Shown here: positions 54,220 through 64,000 of the stretch, piece by piece
Numbering within the stretch: position 1 is the stretch's first letter
How the letters are laid out: each line of letters starts with the position of its first letter
From: Pictodentalium vernedei
Lineage: Eukaryota; Mollusca; Scaphopoda; Dentaliida; Dentaliidae
Length of the DNA stretch: 64,000 bases
Reading direction: 5' to 3'
Assembly: GCA_031216915.1 (NCBI GenBank)
Contig: CM062292.1
Span: forward strand, 200,095,262 to 200,159,261
Made by a program: the position numbers and the translations under genes
Notes under the pieces: generated by a model
What the model was told of the DNA's origin: nothing
The model's database searches: none
Seen by the model: the letters and a program-made list of their open reading frames with translations, nothing else

Positions 54220-55104
54220 GCCAATATTCCCCTGGCATGACTTATCCTGCCAAGTGGAAAGTTTTCTGCCACTGGTGTACAGCTCAACATGTGGATTACC
54301 GAAATCCGTCAATCACTCAAATTTTCTGGTATACCTTTTTGAATCCCAAGGTCCTCCTCTCTCCAAACTGATTCGGCACTTTTCTCTGAAGAGGCCTCGA
54401 GTTTTGCATCTTGCACTCCAATGGAACTTGGAATGGGTGTTACATTGTTTGAAGGAGGCACTGTTCGAGCCTTTATCTGAAACCGATATGCGTTTTCTCA
54501 CATATAAGACTGCTTTCCTTCTGGCATTTGTTTCTGCCAGATGTGTCAGTGAGCTTCATGTGTTTTCTGTTGATTCAGCTTTCTTCAGGAATGAGGCTAA
54601 CAGTATAATCTTCACTACTGATTCTTCTTTTCTGGCCAAGAATCAACTTCCTGATTCGGTATCTCCTCCCATCTGCATTCAGACTCTGTCGATGGTCGGA
54701 GGCCTCTTCTTTGTCCTGTTCGTGCAATCAAGACTTATATTAATCGCACAAAGTTCATTCGGAAGGGCCGGAAGAGATTCTTTCTGTCTCTCATTCCTGG
54801 GAGGCAGTCTATCTCTTCCCATTCAATTTCCAGATGGATGTGTCTCGCAATCAAACTGGCTTAATCCAGTTTGTCTGCTTCGGATCTTGTTTCGAATCAA
54901 TTTAATGCTCATGAGGTTTGTGCCATTTCTACTTCCTGGGCGTTCTTCAGTTCTGTTTCACTCAGGGACGTTATGAATGCGGCTTACTGGAGGAATGCTT
55001 CTACTTTCTCCTCCTTTTATCTCTGCCATCTACAGCAGCAATCGGAGGACCTTTTCTCTTTAGGCCCTCTCATTGCTGCCCAGGCTGTTGTGCACCCTCG
55101 TTAA
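54220..55104 (+). pseudogene. DIRS-A2 tyrosine recombinase remnant
   Basis: RPRVLHLALQWNLEWVLHCL and LTYKTAFLLAFVSA align with A1 and B1. The catalytic Arg I position reads SARCVSELH (Cys), and the His-x-x-Arg box reads HEVCAIS (Cys), so both catalytic arginines are lost. The Tyr block FSSFYLCHLQ remains. A frameshift near 54,700 moves the central part to another frame. Confidence 0.8.
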
Positions 55105-56056
55105 ATATGTATTTTCAGGTTTGTGCATCTCTCAGCCTTGTTCTTTTCAGGTGCTTAATTCTTTTCAACACTGTTGTGTTGGTGTTTTAGCTTCTTTTTC
55201 AGTACCTTTCCGCTTTCTTCTTTTACAGGTTTCACTGTCATTCTCTGCCCTCCTTGCATTTTTTCTGCTATGCTTGTTGGTATTGGTTATGTGATTCACC
55301 TCCTCCTATTGTTTATTCAGCCAATTGTAAACAATTGTGAGTAGGTTGAGAAGGAATTAAAATATTTTAGTAAATTTTGTTTACCAGAGGCCCACCCTCC
55401 TAGGGGATATCTTTTGATATCGTTGCTTTCCCGCTAAATCAGAAACTTCTCGTTGGCGGAAATTTGGAATTGATGTCACGGTTGCACTCGGTAATTGCAA
55501 GAGGTGTGCATAGAGAGTACCTGTAATGTCGAGTGCCGGTCTCGCTCGACCCTTTTTCGATTTTTTTTTTGTTGTGCTTTTGCACTCTTTCACTTTTCCA
55601 ACTAGTTTGGAAAAGTTATTAGCTTGAGTTAGTTCAAAGTAGGGGTTGCACTTACGTTACAGCCAATTGTAAACAATTGTGGTAGGTATGTTAAGAAACA
55701 ATATTTACGAAAACATTTTAATATTTTCACTGCTGAAAACATTGTTTTTTCTACAACATAGTGTAAGGGGTAAATTAATAATTCCTACTGTTTTTTGGAT
55801 TGTGGATTAACAACAAAAATTCTTCCTCCCTCATCATAAAATTGAGAGAAAATTGCACGAGAAACAAGATTTTTTTAATAGACTGATATAATAAATTTTA
55901 AAAAATCAGAATTTATTTTTGTTACAAACTGATGATTGAGTTCATGTAAACTTTATGAACACTAAATCAGCAACCTGAGTTGTAGAGGTCATGTAAACCT
56001 TGAAAACTGAACTTTTCTTGTGTACAGAGATGTTTGTTCTATCAGTATTTCAGGGG

Positions 56057-56307
56057 TTAACCCTTTACCTAACATGAAAAGCAGACGACACTTGCAAAAA
56101 AAATTCTTGAATAACTAATTTTTTTCATTTTTTTGTCTCAAAAATATAGGTTATGACCCCTGGTTGGACTGAGATCGACAAGCTCATTCCAACGAGGGGT
56201 CATAACCTATGTTTTTGAGACAAAAATGAAAAAATAATGAAAATTAATTGGCGATTTTTTAGAATAGTGCTGGTCGGTTTTGGACGTTTCATTGGGTAAA
56301 GGGTTAA
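56057..56307. mobile_element. TTAA MITE (CCCTTTACC family), copy near exon 6
   Basis: Starts TTAACCCTTTACCTAACATG and ends GGGTAAAGGGTTAA with TTAA on each side, and a hairpin centre GGTTATGACCCC..GGGGTCATAACC. Very similar to 17029-17280. It stops 45 bp before exon 6. Confidence 0.85.
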
Positions 56308-56352
56308 GCGATGATTTTATACTGGAAGTAATTGTTTATCTTCTATTTTCAG

Positions 56353-56616
56353 GATCGAATTAAGTTTGGGTCCAATTGTTTGTTCTTATTTATTGGTTTT
56401 CCTTCAATAAGAAATAAGGATGATGAAGTAGAAACATTTGACTATAATTACTTCATGACAGAACTTGCAGAAAACCAAATGTTTGGTGCAGACATTCAGC
56501 CATTACTTTCTCCAACACATTCTCAGGATCATTCAGCAGCTCAAGTTTTCCAGGAATTTGTTGATTTACTACCAAAAATTGCAGAAGCAAATGCTATCAG
56601 TGAAGAACTGGAGAGA
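56353..56616 (+). CDS. KIF28: KIF28-type kinesin-3, end of FHA and following region
   Basis: A 264-bp exon (88 codons, phase 0 on both sides). It begins DRIKFGSNCLFLFIGFPS, the last FHA strands, and continues through an acidic linker (FDYNYFMTELAENQ) to VFQEFVDLLPKIAEANAI, the segment that follows FHA in KIF28-type kinesins. The acceptor is TATTTTCAG and the donor is GTTTGT at 56617. Reading on past that donor gives a run without homology and then a stop. A TTAA MITE ends 45 bp upstream of the acceptor. Confidence 0.9.
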
Positions 56617-58019
56617 GTTTGTGATATTTTTTCTCTTTTTATGTTATACGGTTTTCCATCATCCCTGCGCTACATTCTGTTTACCATTAGTGTGTCATTA
56701 CCATGGTGTATTATGTAATGATGATAGAAACTTACAGGATCTTTTATCTTTGTTGATGAGAATCTGTTGAATGGCATCTTGTCAGAAGGCACTTTTAATC
56801 TTTTACTTAAGAAATTGGATGTATACGCCCTTGTAATATACAAATTCAGCACTTGAAAAAACCCAAACCATATCATGTGAATCCTCATTGGAACGAGCAC
56901 ATTCTATAATGGGTCATATGATATGGTTTGGTGAAATTTTTTTTATATTTGAAAAAATAATATTTAAAATATTAAATGTTGATATCTTCTGTGTTGGGTA
57001 AAAAATTAAATATATTCACCTAATGTTTCAACCAAATATGCTGTGCACTACACACAACAACAGCCATTCAAAAAATTAGTTTCAATATTTTTCTTCAAAA
57101 TTACAGCTTATGATACCTGATTGGAAAAGGCTCATAGAACTTGTTCCAGTGAGGGGTCATAAGCTATGTTATGGTAGCAAAAAATGAAAATGTGTAGTTG
57201 TGTTTTGAAAAATGTTTTGTCATTTCTTAGCTTGTGAGGTAATGGGTCAACAGCCTATCATCTGCTTAATGTACTATGTTTAATACCTATGAAAGCCAGA
57301 ATATTGGCATTGCACACTACATTGTATTGGGATTTCAGAATCTGACTGCATTATGAAACTTATTTGCATCTTTTCAGTTCATAGAACTGACAATGTTGTT
57401 ATTGAGATGTTGCCTTTTTTTTCCCTTAGAATTTGTATGTCCATAGAAGCAATTTTGTCTAAGCTTGTATTCCTTCATTTTCTGATCCATTTTTTTTGAC
57501 CCTTTTCCTGGAATGGTATCACCTTTGTTTACACTTATGGTGAGATGGGTGAGTCCAATATCAATATACAGGGAGGATAAAATAATAACTGCTGTCTACA
57601 GCCTCTGGCTGCAGACTGCAGTTATTATTTCATCATCAACACCCCGTGTATAGACCTCATATAACCAGACAAAAATGCTATGAAATTTTGCCTTGTACCA
57701 AAAAATCAGTCTTACGAGTTCAAAAGGTTAAACTTGACACAGAGATTAACCAGAATGGGAACATGTGCACCTGCCATTTTGAGATAGCCAGCCCTTTTTG
57801 GGCAAAGTCACATGATATGGTTTTGTTGAAATAATTATTTATCAAATATTTTTTTCAACTGCTCAATTTGTAAATTATGCAGACTGATGGTTAGGTATCA
57901 GGTTAACATGCTCTGATAGGTTTGCACTTAAATCTGGAATATTTGAATATTGCTAACATTATTGAACCAATATTGCGGTATACTGGCATTACGACAAAGA
58001 GTTTAGTTTGAAAGCAAGG
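56617..58019. other. Intron stretch with three foldbacks
   Basis: Foldbacks at 56862-56935 (CCAAACCATATCATG / CATATGATATGGTTTGG), 57105-57185 (CAGCTTATGA / TCATAAGCTATG) and 57570-57660 (ATAATAACTGC..GCAGTTATTAT). The rest shows nothing recognisable. Confidence 0.5.
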
Positions 58020-58838
58020 TACAGTGGAACCCTCTTAATTGAAGAGCAACTTTGTCATCGAGAATTATAGCAGTGGTATTCAGTTAACAAGTATTGGGTT
58101 ACTTTCCAGTTTTCTAGAGATAAACTGAGCATTTATTCTGTTATATCTTGTTTGACAGAACAAGATATAATAGATTAAATGCCTTCACTTGATGTAGAGA
58201 GATCAAATAGGTCTATAAATGGGAATTCAGTGTGTATCATGGTATTATTACATCATTTTTAGTCGAGTTGTGACAAAGTCAAACTCGACTTATAGTTTGA
58301 TGAATGGTTGGCGGGCAAGCGGGTGTAAACAATTGGTTTCCGGATGATAACTTGATAATGGTTCCCTATTTATTTTGGACTCACTGGGTCAAAGGCCAAG
58401 GTCACAGTGACCTTGAACATAATAAATTGTAAACAATTGGTTTTCACATAATAATTTGACAATGGTTCCACCTACGTTCATGAAACTTCTTAGGTAGGTT
58501 GGCATTGGTGCAAGAAAGAGCCCTATTTATTTCGGAATCACTAGGTCAAAGGTTAAGGTCACAGTGACCCTTCACATAGTAAACTGTAAACAATTTGTTT
58601 CCGGACTATAAGTTGATAATGACTAAACCCACTTTTGTGCTGTCACAACTCGACATTGGATCGGTGATCCTGTTAGCATTTTTTATTCATATTCAATTAA
58701 CATGAGTTTACTTCATAAACTATATGCAATTAACAAGTCAATTTGTACTGAAGGTATAGTAAATGGTTATGTGTTTGGAAATTATATTCAGCTAAGAGGG
58801 GAGGGTTATTCAATTAAGAGATATCCAATGAAAAAATG
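58020..58838. mobile_element. Pogo/Tigger-like MITE interrupted by a modular repeat
   Basis: Left end TACAGTGGAACCCTCTTAAT and internal TTATATCTTGTTTGACAG hairpin remnants match 28271-28704. The right end (GAGATATCCAATGAA) is truncated. The copy is interrupted at 58261-58678. Confidence 0.6.
58261..58678 (+). repeat. AGTCGAGTTGTGAC-type noncoding repeat
   Basis: Mirrored start AGTCGAGTTGTGACAAAG..CAAACTCGACT and an end with GTCACAACTCGAC, with inner modules AAACAATTGGTTTCCGGATG and AAGGTCACAGTGACCTT (repeated at 58398 and 58555). No coding potential. Confidence 0.6.
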
Positions 58839-60086
58839 AATGCAAGGATCACATATGGTTTGTTGAATTTTTTTTTTAAATTTTTTAAATTATTAAAAGA
58901 ACAAATTTTGATATCATGTGCACTGGGTATATAGAATAAATATAAATTGTTTTCAAATAAAAAATTTATTCTACTGAGTAGGATTAAGAATGAAACTGAC
59001 GAGCCACTGGCCAGTCGGTTTCATTCTTAATTCAGTGAGTACAATAAATTTTTTACTTGAAAACACTATACCTTTATGTTCTTTATCCATAAATCTTTTA
59101 TGGGGCAGTCACAGTGAAATCATGCTGTTACTCACTACAAAACACAGCGAGATATGAGGAGCACATTGGTCCAATTTGATTGCCAAGCAAAATTGCCAAA
59201 AATCAAAAAAGGCACAGTGATACATTTCTGTCTAAAATTAATTCACCTACAAACTTGAGCTAAACTTGCAAAAATACTTTATTAAATGAACAATGTGTTG
59301 TGTTTTTTACTGGCATTGTGTAATACTTTCAAAAAGGTTTAAAAAACAACAATTGAACTGTTAATTATGGTATATTAATGCGGTAGAGGTCAGAGGTCAA
59401 CAAGTCAATCTCTACAATAGGAATAAATTCTTTCAGTGTTAAACCTATGGGGACAATTTATCACCCTACTAGGTGAATAAAGCAAAAAGTTATCCAAGGC
59501 TTTTATTGTTTGAATAGACAGCCATTTATGGTATAAAAAGGGTTAAAACATATTGACTGTTAGTAAAGCCAACAATGAAAAAAATTATATTTGATAACAT
59601 TTCGATTGATTCTGTACATGTTGTAGTTCTTGTGCAAAAAATAAATTGATTTTACATAACATTGCTGTCCTGTAAATTAGTCTGATTTGACACAATATTG
59701 CCATCCTGTAACTTACTTTGACAAATTTTAAATATATTTTTCAAAAGTATAAAAGGATTAAATATGCATTGTAAGAAAATTTATAAGTTACCTTTTATAC
59801 AAAATCATATCTGAATTTTTGCCTCCTTTCATGTGAGATTCATCTTTTCATCACTAATTTTATTAATGGAAAAAAATTGCATCAAAGATGACTGCAAATG
59901 CCATACAGTTGAAACTCTGATGCACATGATGGAAGATAACTCTGCAAGGGTTCATTTTTGATATGGCAGTATTCTGTTTTGTTTCTGTGTATTTTTGTCA
60001 TGTTTTCACTTATCTGTTCCAAATGTTTGTATCTTCCAAAATACATATAGTTTATGGCTTGTGTTTACAATCAATTTTCTTTCAGA
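58839..60086. other. Intron stretch with one palindrome
   Basis: A palindrome at about 58950-59067 has arms GTTTTCAAATAAAAAATTTATT.. (shown in part) and its complement, plus inner AAGAATGAAAC / GTTTCATTCTT. The remainder shows nothing recognisable. Confidence 0.45.
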
Positions 60087-60317
60087 TAGGGCTGCACAGT
60101 GTTCAAAACTTAATACTCGTATCGGTATTTTAAAAAAAATATATACTGGTACATATATATACTAGTATTAGAAATCTGAACATAGTAATCAGTGCCTGCT
60201 GTATCCATGTATATTGGCCATTATGTCCAAATTGCTAAATTAATCAACCGTTTCAACAACAATAAATTATAATTTCTTTAATCAGGCCAGTTCATTTCGA
60301 AAATGTAAATAAACAAA

Positions 60318-62080
60318 TTTTAGTCAAGTTGTGTTAACAACCAAGAAGATCTATGGTTTGGCGACAGTCGGTGTGCATCTGGACGGGTGGGCATCTGGGC
60401 GTCCTCACACTGTTAGCACAATAACTTGAATAAACATTTCCCCCGATTTGACTAATAGTTGCCATAAAGGCCTTTTGCAATAATATCTTAAGCAAGTTCG
60501 AATACTGCCCAGGCCTGATTTTTCATTACAGAGTTATGGGCCTTAATTAGTTACTTTTTACGAATTTTGTGCTCGTTGACACAATAACTTGAACAAACGT
60601 CCTCTGATTTGACCAGTATTTGCCACACAGGTCGTTAGCAATATTATCTCAACCAAGTTCAAAAACTTGCCTGGATCAATGTTTCGTTATAGAGTTATGG
60701 GCCTTAATTACCTTAATTAGTCACTTTTTACGAATTTTGAGCTTCTTAGCACAATAAGTTGGGCAAACATTCTCCGATTTGACTAATATTTGCCATACAA
60801 GTCTTTTACAATAATATTTCAAGCGAGTTAAAAAACTGGCCTGGTCCGATTTCTCATTACAGAGTTATGAGCCTTAATTATACCCCCACAAAATGAAGTT
60901 TAGGGGGTATGTAGGAGTCAACCTGTCTGTTGTCGAAGTTGGTCTGTTGCACATGTAAACTTGTGGAGCGAACTACTTCCACAATTTTAGCCGCATTTTC
61001 ATGAAACTTCACAAAAATGATCAACATGATAAGGGGAAGTGCGTGACATAATTTTTTTCCTACTCAGTTTCAAGATGGCCGACTGGTGGCCATATTGGAT
61101 TTTTTTTATGTAAACTTGTGGAGCGAACTACTTCCAGAGTTTTAGCTGCATTTCCATGACACTTCACAAAAATAATCAACATGATGAGGGGAAGTGAGTG
61201 ACATATTTTTTTGCCTGCTTGGTTTCAAGATGGCCAACTGGTGGCCATATTGGATTTTTTTTTATGTAACCAAGTGCAATATTATCTCAACCAAGTTCAA
61301 AAACTTGCCTGGATCAGTGTTTCGTTATAGAGTTATGGGCCTTAATTACCTTAATTAGTCACTTTTTACGAATTTTGAGCTTCTTAGCACAATAAGTTGG
61401 GCAAACATTCTCCGATTTGACTAATATTTGCCATACAAGTCTTTTACAATAATATTTCAAGCGAGTTAAAAAACTGGCCTGGTCCGATTTCTCATTACAG
61501 AGTTATGAGCCTTAATTATACCCCCACAAAATGAAGTTTAGGGGGTATGTAGGAGTCAACCTGTCTGTTGTCGAAGTTGGTCTGTTGCACATGTAAACTT
61601 GTGGAGCGAACTTCTTCCACAATTTTAGCCGCATTTTCATGAAACTTCACAAAAATGATCAACATGATAAGGGGAAGTGCGTGACATAATTTTTTTCCTA
61701 CTCAGTTTCAAGATGGCCGACTGGTGGCCATATTGGATTTTTTTTATGTAAACTTGTGGAGCGAACTACTTCCAGAGTTTTAGCTGCATTTCCATGACAC
61801 TTCACAAAAATAATCAACATGATGAGGGGAAGTGAGTGACATATTTTTTTGCCTGCTTGGTTTCAAGATGGCCAACTGGTGGCCATATTGGATTTTTTTT
61901 ATGTAACCTTGTGGAACGAACTACTTCCACAGTTTTAGCTGCATTTTCATGAAACTTCACAAAAATGATCAACATGATGAGGGGAAGTGTGTGACATAAT
62001 TTTTTTCCCGTTCAGTTTCAAGATGGCCGAGTGGAAAAATTGAATGCCCCTTTTCAGTCACCCACACTAGGTGGTATGCC
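60318..62080 (+). repeat. Modular noncoding repeats with 640-bp tandem duplication
   Basis: TAGTCAAGTTGTGTTAACAA start, modules with GAGTTATGGGCCTTAATTA and ACGAATTTTG, and two ATACCCCCACAAAATGAAG / TAGGGGGTATG mirrored starts (60880 and 61520). The block beginning at 60640 repeats at 61279 almost unchanged. Downstream modules carry CAAGATGGCC(G/A)ACTGGTGGCC. Confidence 0.7.
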
Positions 62081-62579
62081 ATGGTGGGGGTGGTGATATT
62101 TGGACAGAATTTGAAGGCAGCAAAATCAGAATCTTTGGGGAATGACAGATTAAAACGATGGATTGAGTTCAGCATTGCCCCAATAATATATCCAAATACT
62201 CAAAACTCCACAAGACTGAGATGATAACAAACCAACTACAATGAATTTGAACAATAGTAATTTTGTTGTACATTGCTATACTTCAAATACCACTGCAGGA
62301 TTACTAAGCTTATACGATTGTCCAACTCGTCCTCAGATGTATCCTGCCTTTTGCATGCCACTGAGTCTCATCTCTGCTGAGTATGATTGTAAATAACCTC
62401 ACATATACCAAATGCATTTCCTATGGTCTGTATACATATATGCTTTTTATTCATTTTGTGGGGGAGTTGCCAGGTAGACAGCCAATCTGGCTATGGTACC
62501 TCCCATCGGTAAGGTGTTGTTAAGGATATTTACCATCTTGAAATGTATTGTACTGCAAATGCTTATACTGTTAAATACA

Positions 62580-62606
62580 TTATCTATCTATCTATCTATC
62601 TATCTA
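62580..62606. repeat. (TATC)n microsatellite
   Basis: About seven TATC copies following GTTAAATACAT. It may be the tail of a retroposon whose body spans 62455-62580 (GTTGCCAGGTAGACAGCC and following), but that is unproven. Confidence 0.8.
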
Positions 62607-62859
62607 CTTTAACATTGATAATTTGATATAGAACTGTTACAATATACCGGTAATTTTAAAACAATTCCTGTATCCATCCATTATCATTTTAAATACTGGT
62701 ATTTTCTGGTTAACTGATATACCGTGCAGCCCTACTTTTAGATATAATATTATTACACCAGCTCAGATTGCTCACTTTGCTCACGTCAATATTGAAATTC
62801 TTAAATTTGTATGAAATGAATGATCCAAATTTATAAAGAATATTCCCTTTTTGTTTCAG

Positions 62860-62967
62860 AAAGTAAAAATTGAGCCAGAATTGAAAAGTTTGTCTAGTCA
62901 TGATTCTGAAGGTAAAGATAGAAGGAAAGAAGTGATTGTGCGATTAATCAACACATCAACAAGAAAG
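62860..62967 (+). CDS. KIF28: KIF28-type kinesin-3, exon after the FHA region
   Basis: A 108-bp exon (36 codons, phase 0/0) encoding KVKIEPELKSLSSHDSEG then KEVIVRLINTSTRK. This resembles the region of KIF28 proteins where a charged helix is followed by a beta strand with VKV/VRL wording. The acceptor is GTTTCAG and the donor is GTAAGC, an ideal consensus. With it the seven exons add to 916 bases, one carried base plus 305 uninterrupted codons, which supports every junction. The gene continues beyond 64000. Confidence 0.85.
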
Positions 62968-63480
62968 GTAAGCAAAATTTTTTTCATCTTTTTTATGTTT
63001 TATAATATTTGTTTGCACCAGGTACTATTTTATTCAGCAAATTTATATCCACTTTTGCAATGAGGAAAAATAAGCTGATGAGTTTCATAAATATATTTTA
63101 AAACAATTATTGAATCGACCTTTATAATAATTCAGTTTTTATTTGTAAATTTGCTGTGGATAAATCTATAAAGGACAGTAGCTGGAGACATTGTATTCTT
63201 GCGTCTTATTTGTAAAATGTTGCATCTTTTTTGCTTTTTTGGAGAAACAAGTTTGAAAATCCATTGTGTATAGTACAGTAGAACACTCAATTGAATAAGA
63301 ACTTTACTAGTTAAAAATGTAATTACAGTGGAGCCCACTCAATTGGATATTTCTTAACTGGTTGAGTGCTGGAATCCCAGATTTGGGCTTTATCCATAAG
63401 TGTAGGTACCGCAAGTTAGAGTCTTCGTATTCGGTGGCTCTGTTTCATATTATCTTTGAAGTGATAATATTAGCCCTGCC
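62968..63480. other. Intron stretch with MITE ends
   Basis: Two pogo-like left ends (ACAGTAGAACACTCAATTG at 63278, ACAGTGGAGCCCACTCAAT at 63326) are followed by a copy of the AACTGGTTGAGTGCTGGAA family at 63357-63480. Positions 62968-63270 hold nothing recognisable. Confidence 0.45.
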
Positions 63481-63659
63481 TGGCAAAATCTCAATGGAGC
63501 TTTTCTAATGCCAAGTTGTCCTCGTCCATCTGTCATCAACATTTTGCTTGTCAGGGCCATAATTTCTTAACCACAGAAATTTTTTTAACAGAACTTTCTA
63601 ACAATATGTATTGTCACTAAACAGTGTGTCATCAGTCATAATTAGGTCTCTCCCCTCAA

Positions 63660-64000
63660 AACGAAGGTCACTGGCCCCACAGATCAGGTAACAGTCACAA
63701 AAACTTTGATATTTTACTATCATTTTTGTCCGGTCCATGTAATTTGATCTAATTGGCAGATCTTGTTCATACTTGGTAGATTTATTGCTCATGACTCAAA
63801 GGTCATATCACAAGGTTAAGGTCACAAACTTTGATATTGTTATACAGTGGTCCATATAACTTGGTATGATTGACAGATCTTATTTGTACTTGGTACAATT
63901 ATTGCTCATGACTCTAAGGTGTGTCATGACTTGGATCCAAGGTCATATTATCATGGTCAAGGTCAAAGACAACAAAACTTGGATATTGTTATGCAGCCCT
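63660..64000 (+). repeat. Start of a modular repeat, continues past the window
   Basis: Modules with ACTTTGATATT / ACTTGGATATTGTTATG, GGTCCATRTAA and TTATTGCTCATGACTC recur at about 63698, 63825 and 63975, mixed with AAGGTCATAT(C/T)A blocks. No coding potential. Confidence 0.5.

Larger units (their letters stand above)
48021..55722 (+). mobile_element. DIRS-A2: DIRS retrotransposon split by a DNA element
   Basis: Same family as DIRS-A1. Left ITR about 48030-48270, right ITR about 55450-55722, internal complementary region about 55321-55396 (partly deleted: the right-end half lacks its inner portion). Gag, RT-RNase H and recombinase are all broken, and a 1.2-kb nonautonomous element interrupts the recombinase start. 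It lies in intron 5. The region 55105-55320 is 3' untranslated. Confidence 0.87.
60087..62734. mobile_element. hAT-like MITE (TAGGGCTGCAC ends) carrying a modular repeat
   Basis: Ends TAGGGCTGCACAGT and (inverted) TAGGGCTGCACGGT. Flanks CTTTCAGA and CTTTTAGA form an 8-bp target duplication with one mismatch, as hAT elements make. The original element is short and AT-rich (GGTATTTT words). Most of the interior is a later insertion at about 60318-62080. Confidence 0.75.

Overview
This is a eukaryotic, intron- and repeat-dominated window, most likely from a lophotrochozoan animal and probably a bivalve-like mollusc. That assignment is an inference. It rests on noncoding repeats that open with a short mirrored palindrome followed by GTCC/GTCT-rich runs, which I associate with bivalve genomes, on 5S-derived SINEs and on DIRS elements. 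Nothing here looks bacterial: there are no operons, Shine-Dalgarno sites or tRNA/rRNA genes.

The only host gene I can support is a kinesin-3 motor gene of the KIF28 / KLP-6 type on the + strand. Seven exons are visible (967-1109, 4546-4627, 16572-16696, 28088-28154, 46117-46243, 56353-56616, 62860-62967). Their phases join into one open frame of 305 codons. This covers the end of the motor and neck, a coiled-coil stretch, the whole FHA domain and the start of the region after it. The gene begins upstream and continues downstream of the window. All other sequence is intronic.

The introns are filled with mobile DNA. Four DIRS-type tyrosine-recombinase retrotransposons (about 29.8 kb, roughly 46% of the window) sit one in each of four consecutive introns, all in the orientation of the host gene. 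They form two families. Family A is A1 at 8378-16329 and A2 at 48021-55722. Family B is B1 at 18971-26098 and B2 at 39083-46075. Each has inverted terminal repeats, an internal complementary region that reproduces the joined ends, and Gag, RT-RNase H and tyrosine recombinase frames. B1 is the best preserved: Gag and recombinase are open, and RT has a single one-base frameshift. A1 is split by a truncated hAT transposon. A2 is split by a nonautonomous CAGG-ended DNA element. B2 is heavily decayed.

The remaining intron sequence holds 5S-headed and tRNA-headed SINEs that share one body, several MITE families (TTAA-flanked, pogo-like, hAT-like, long-TIR foldbacks), many strong hairpins, and a 3.7-kb array of 167-bp units nested three elements deep (31.2-36.9 kb). 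At four of the seven exons a transposon end lies only 28-51 bp upstream of the splice acceptor.
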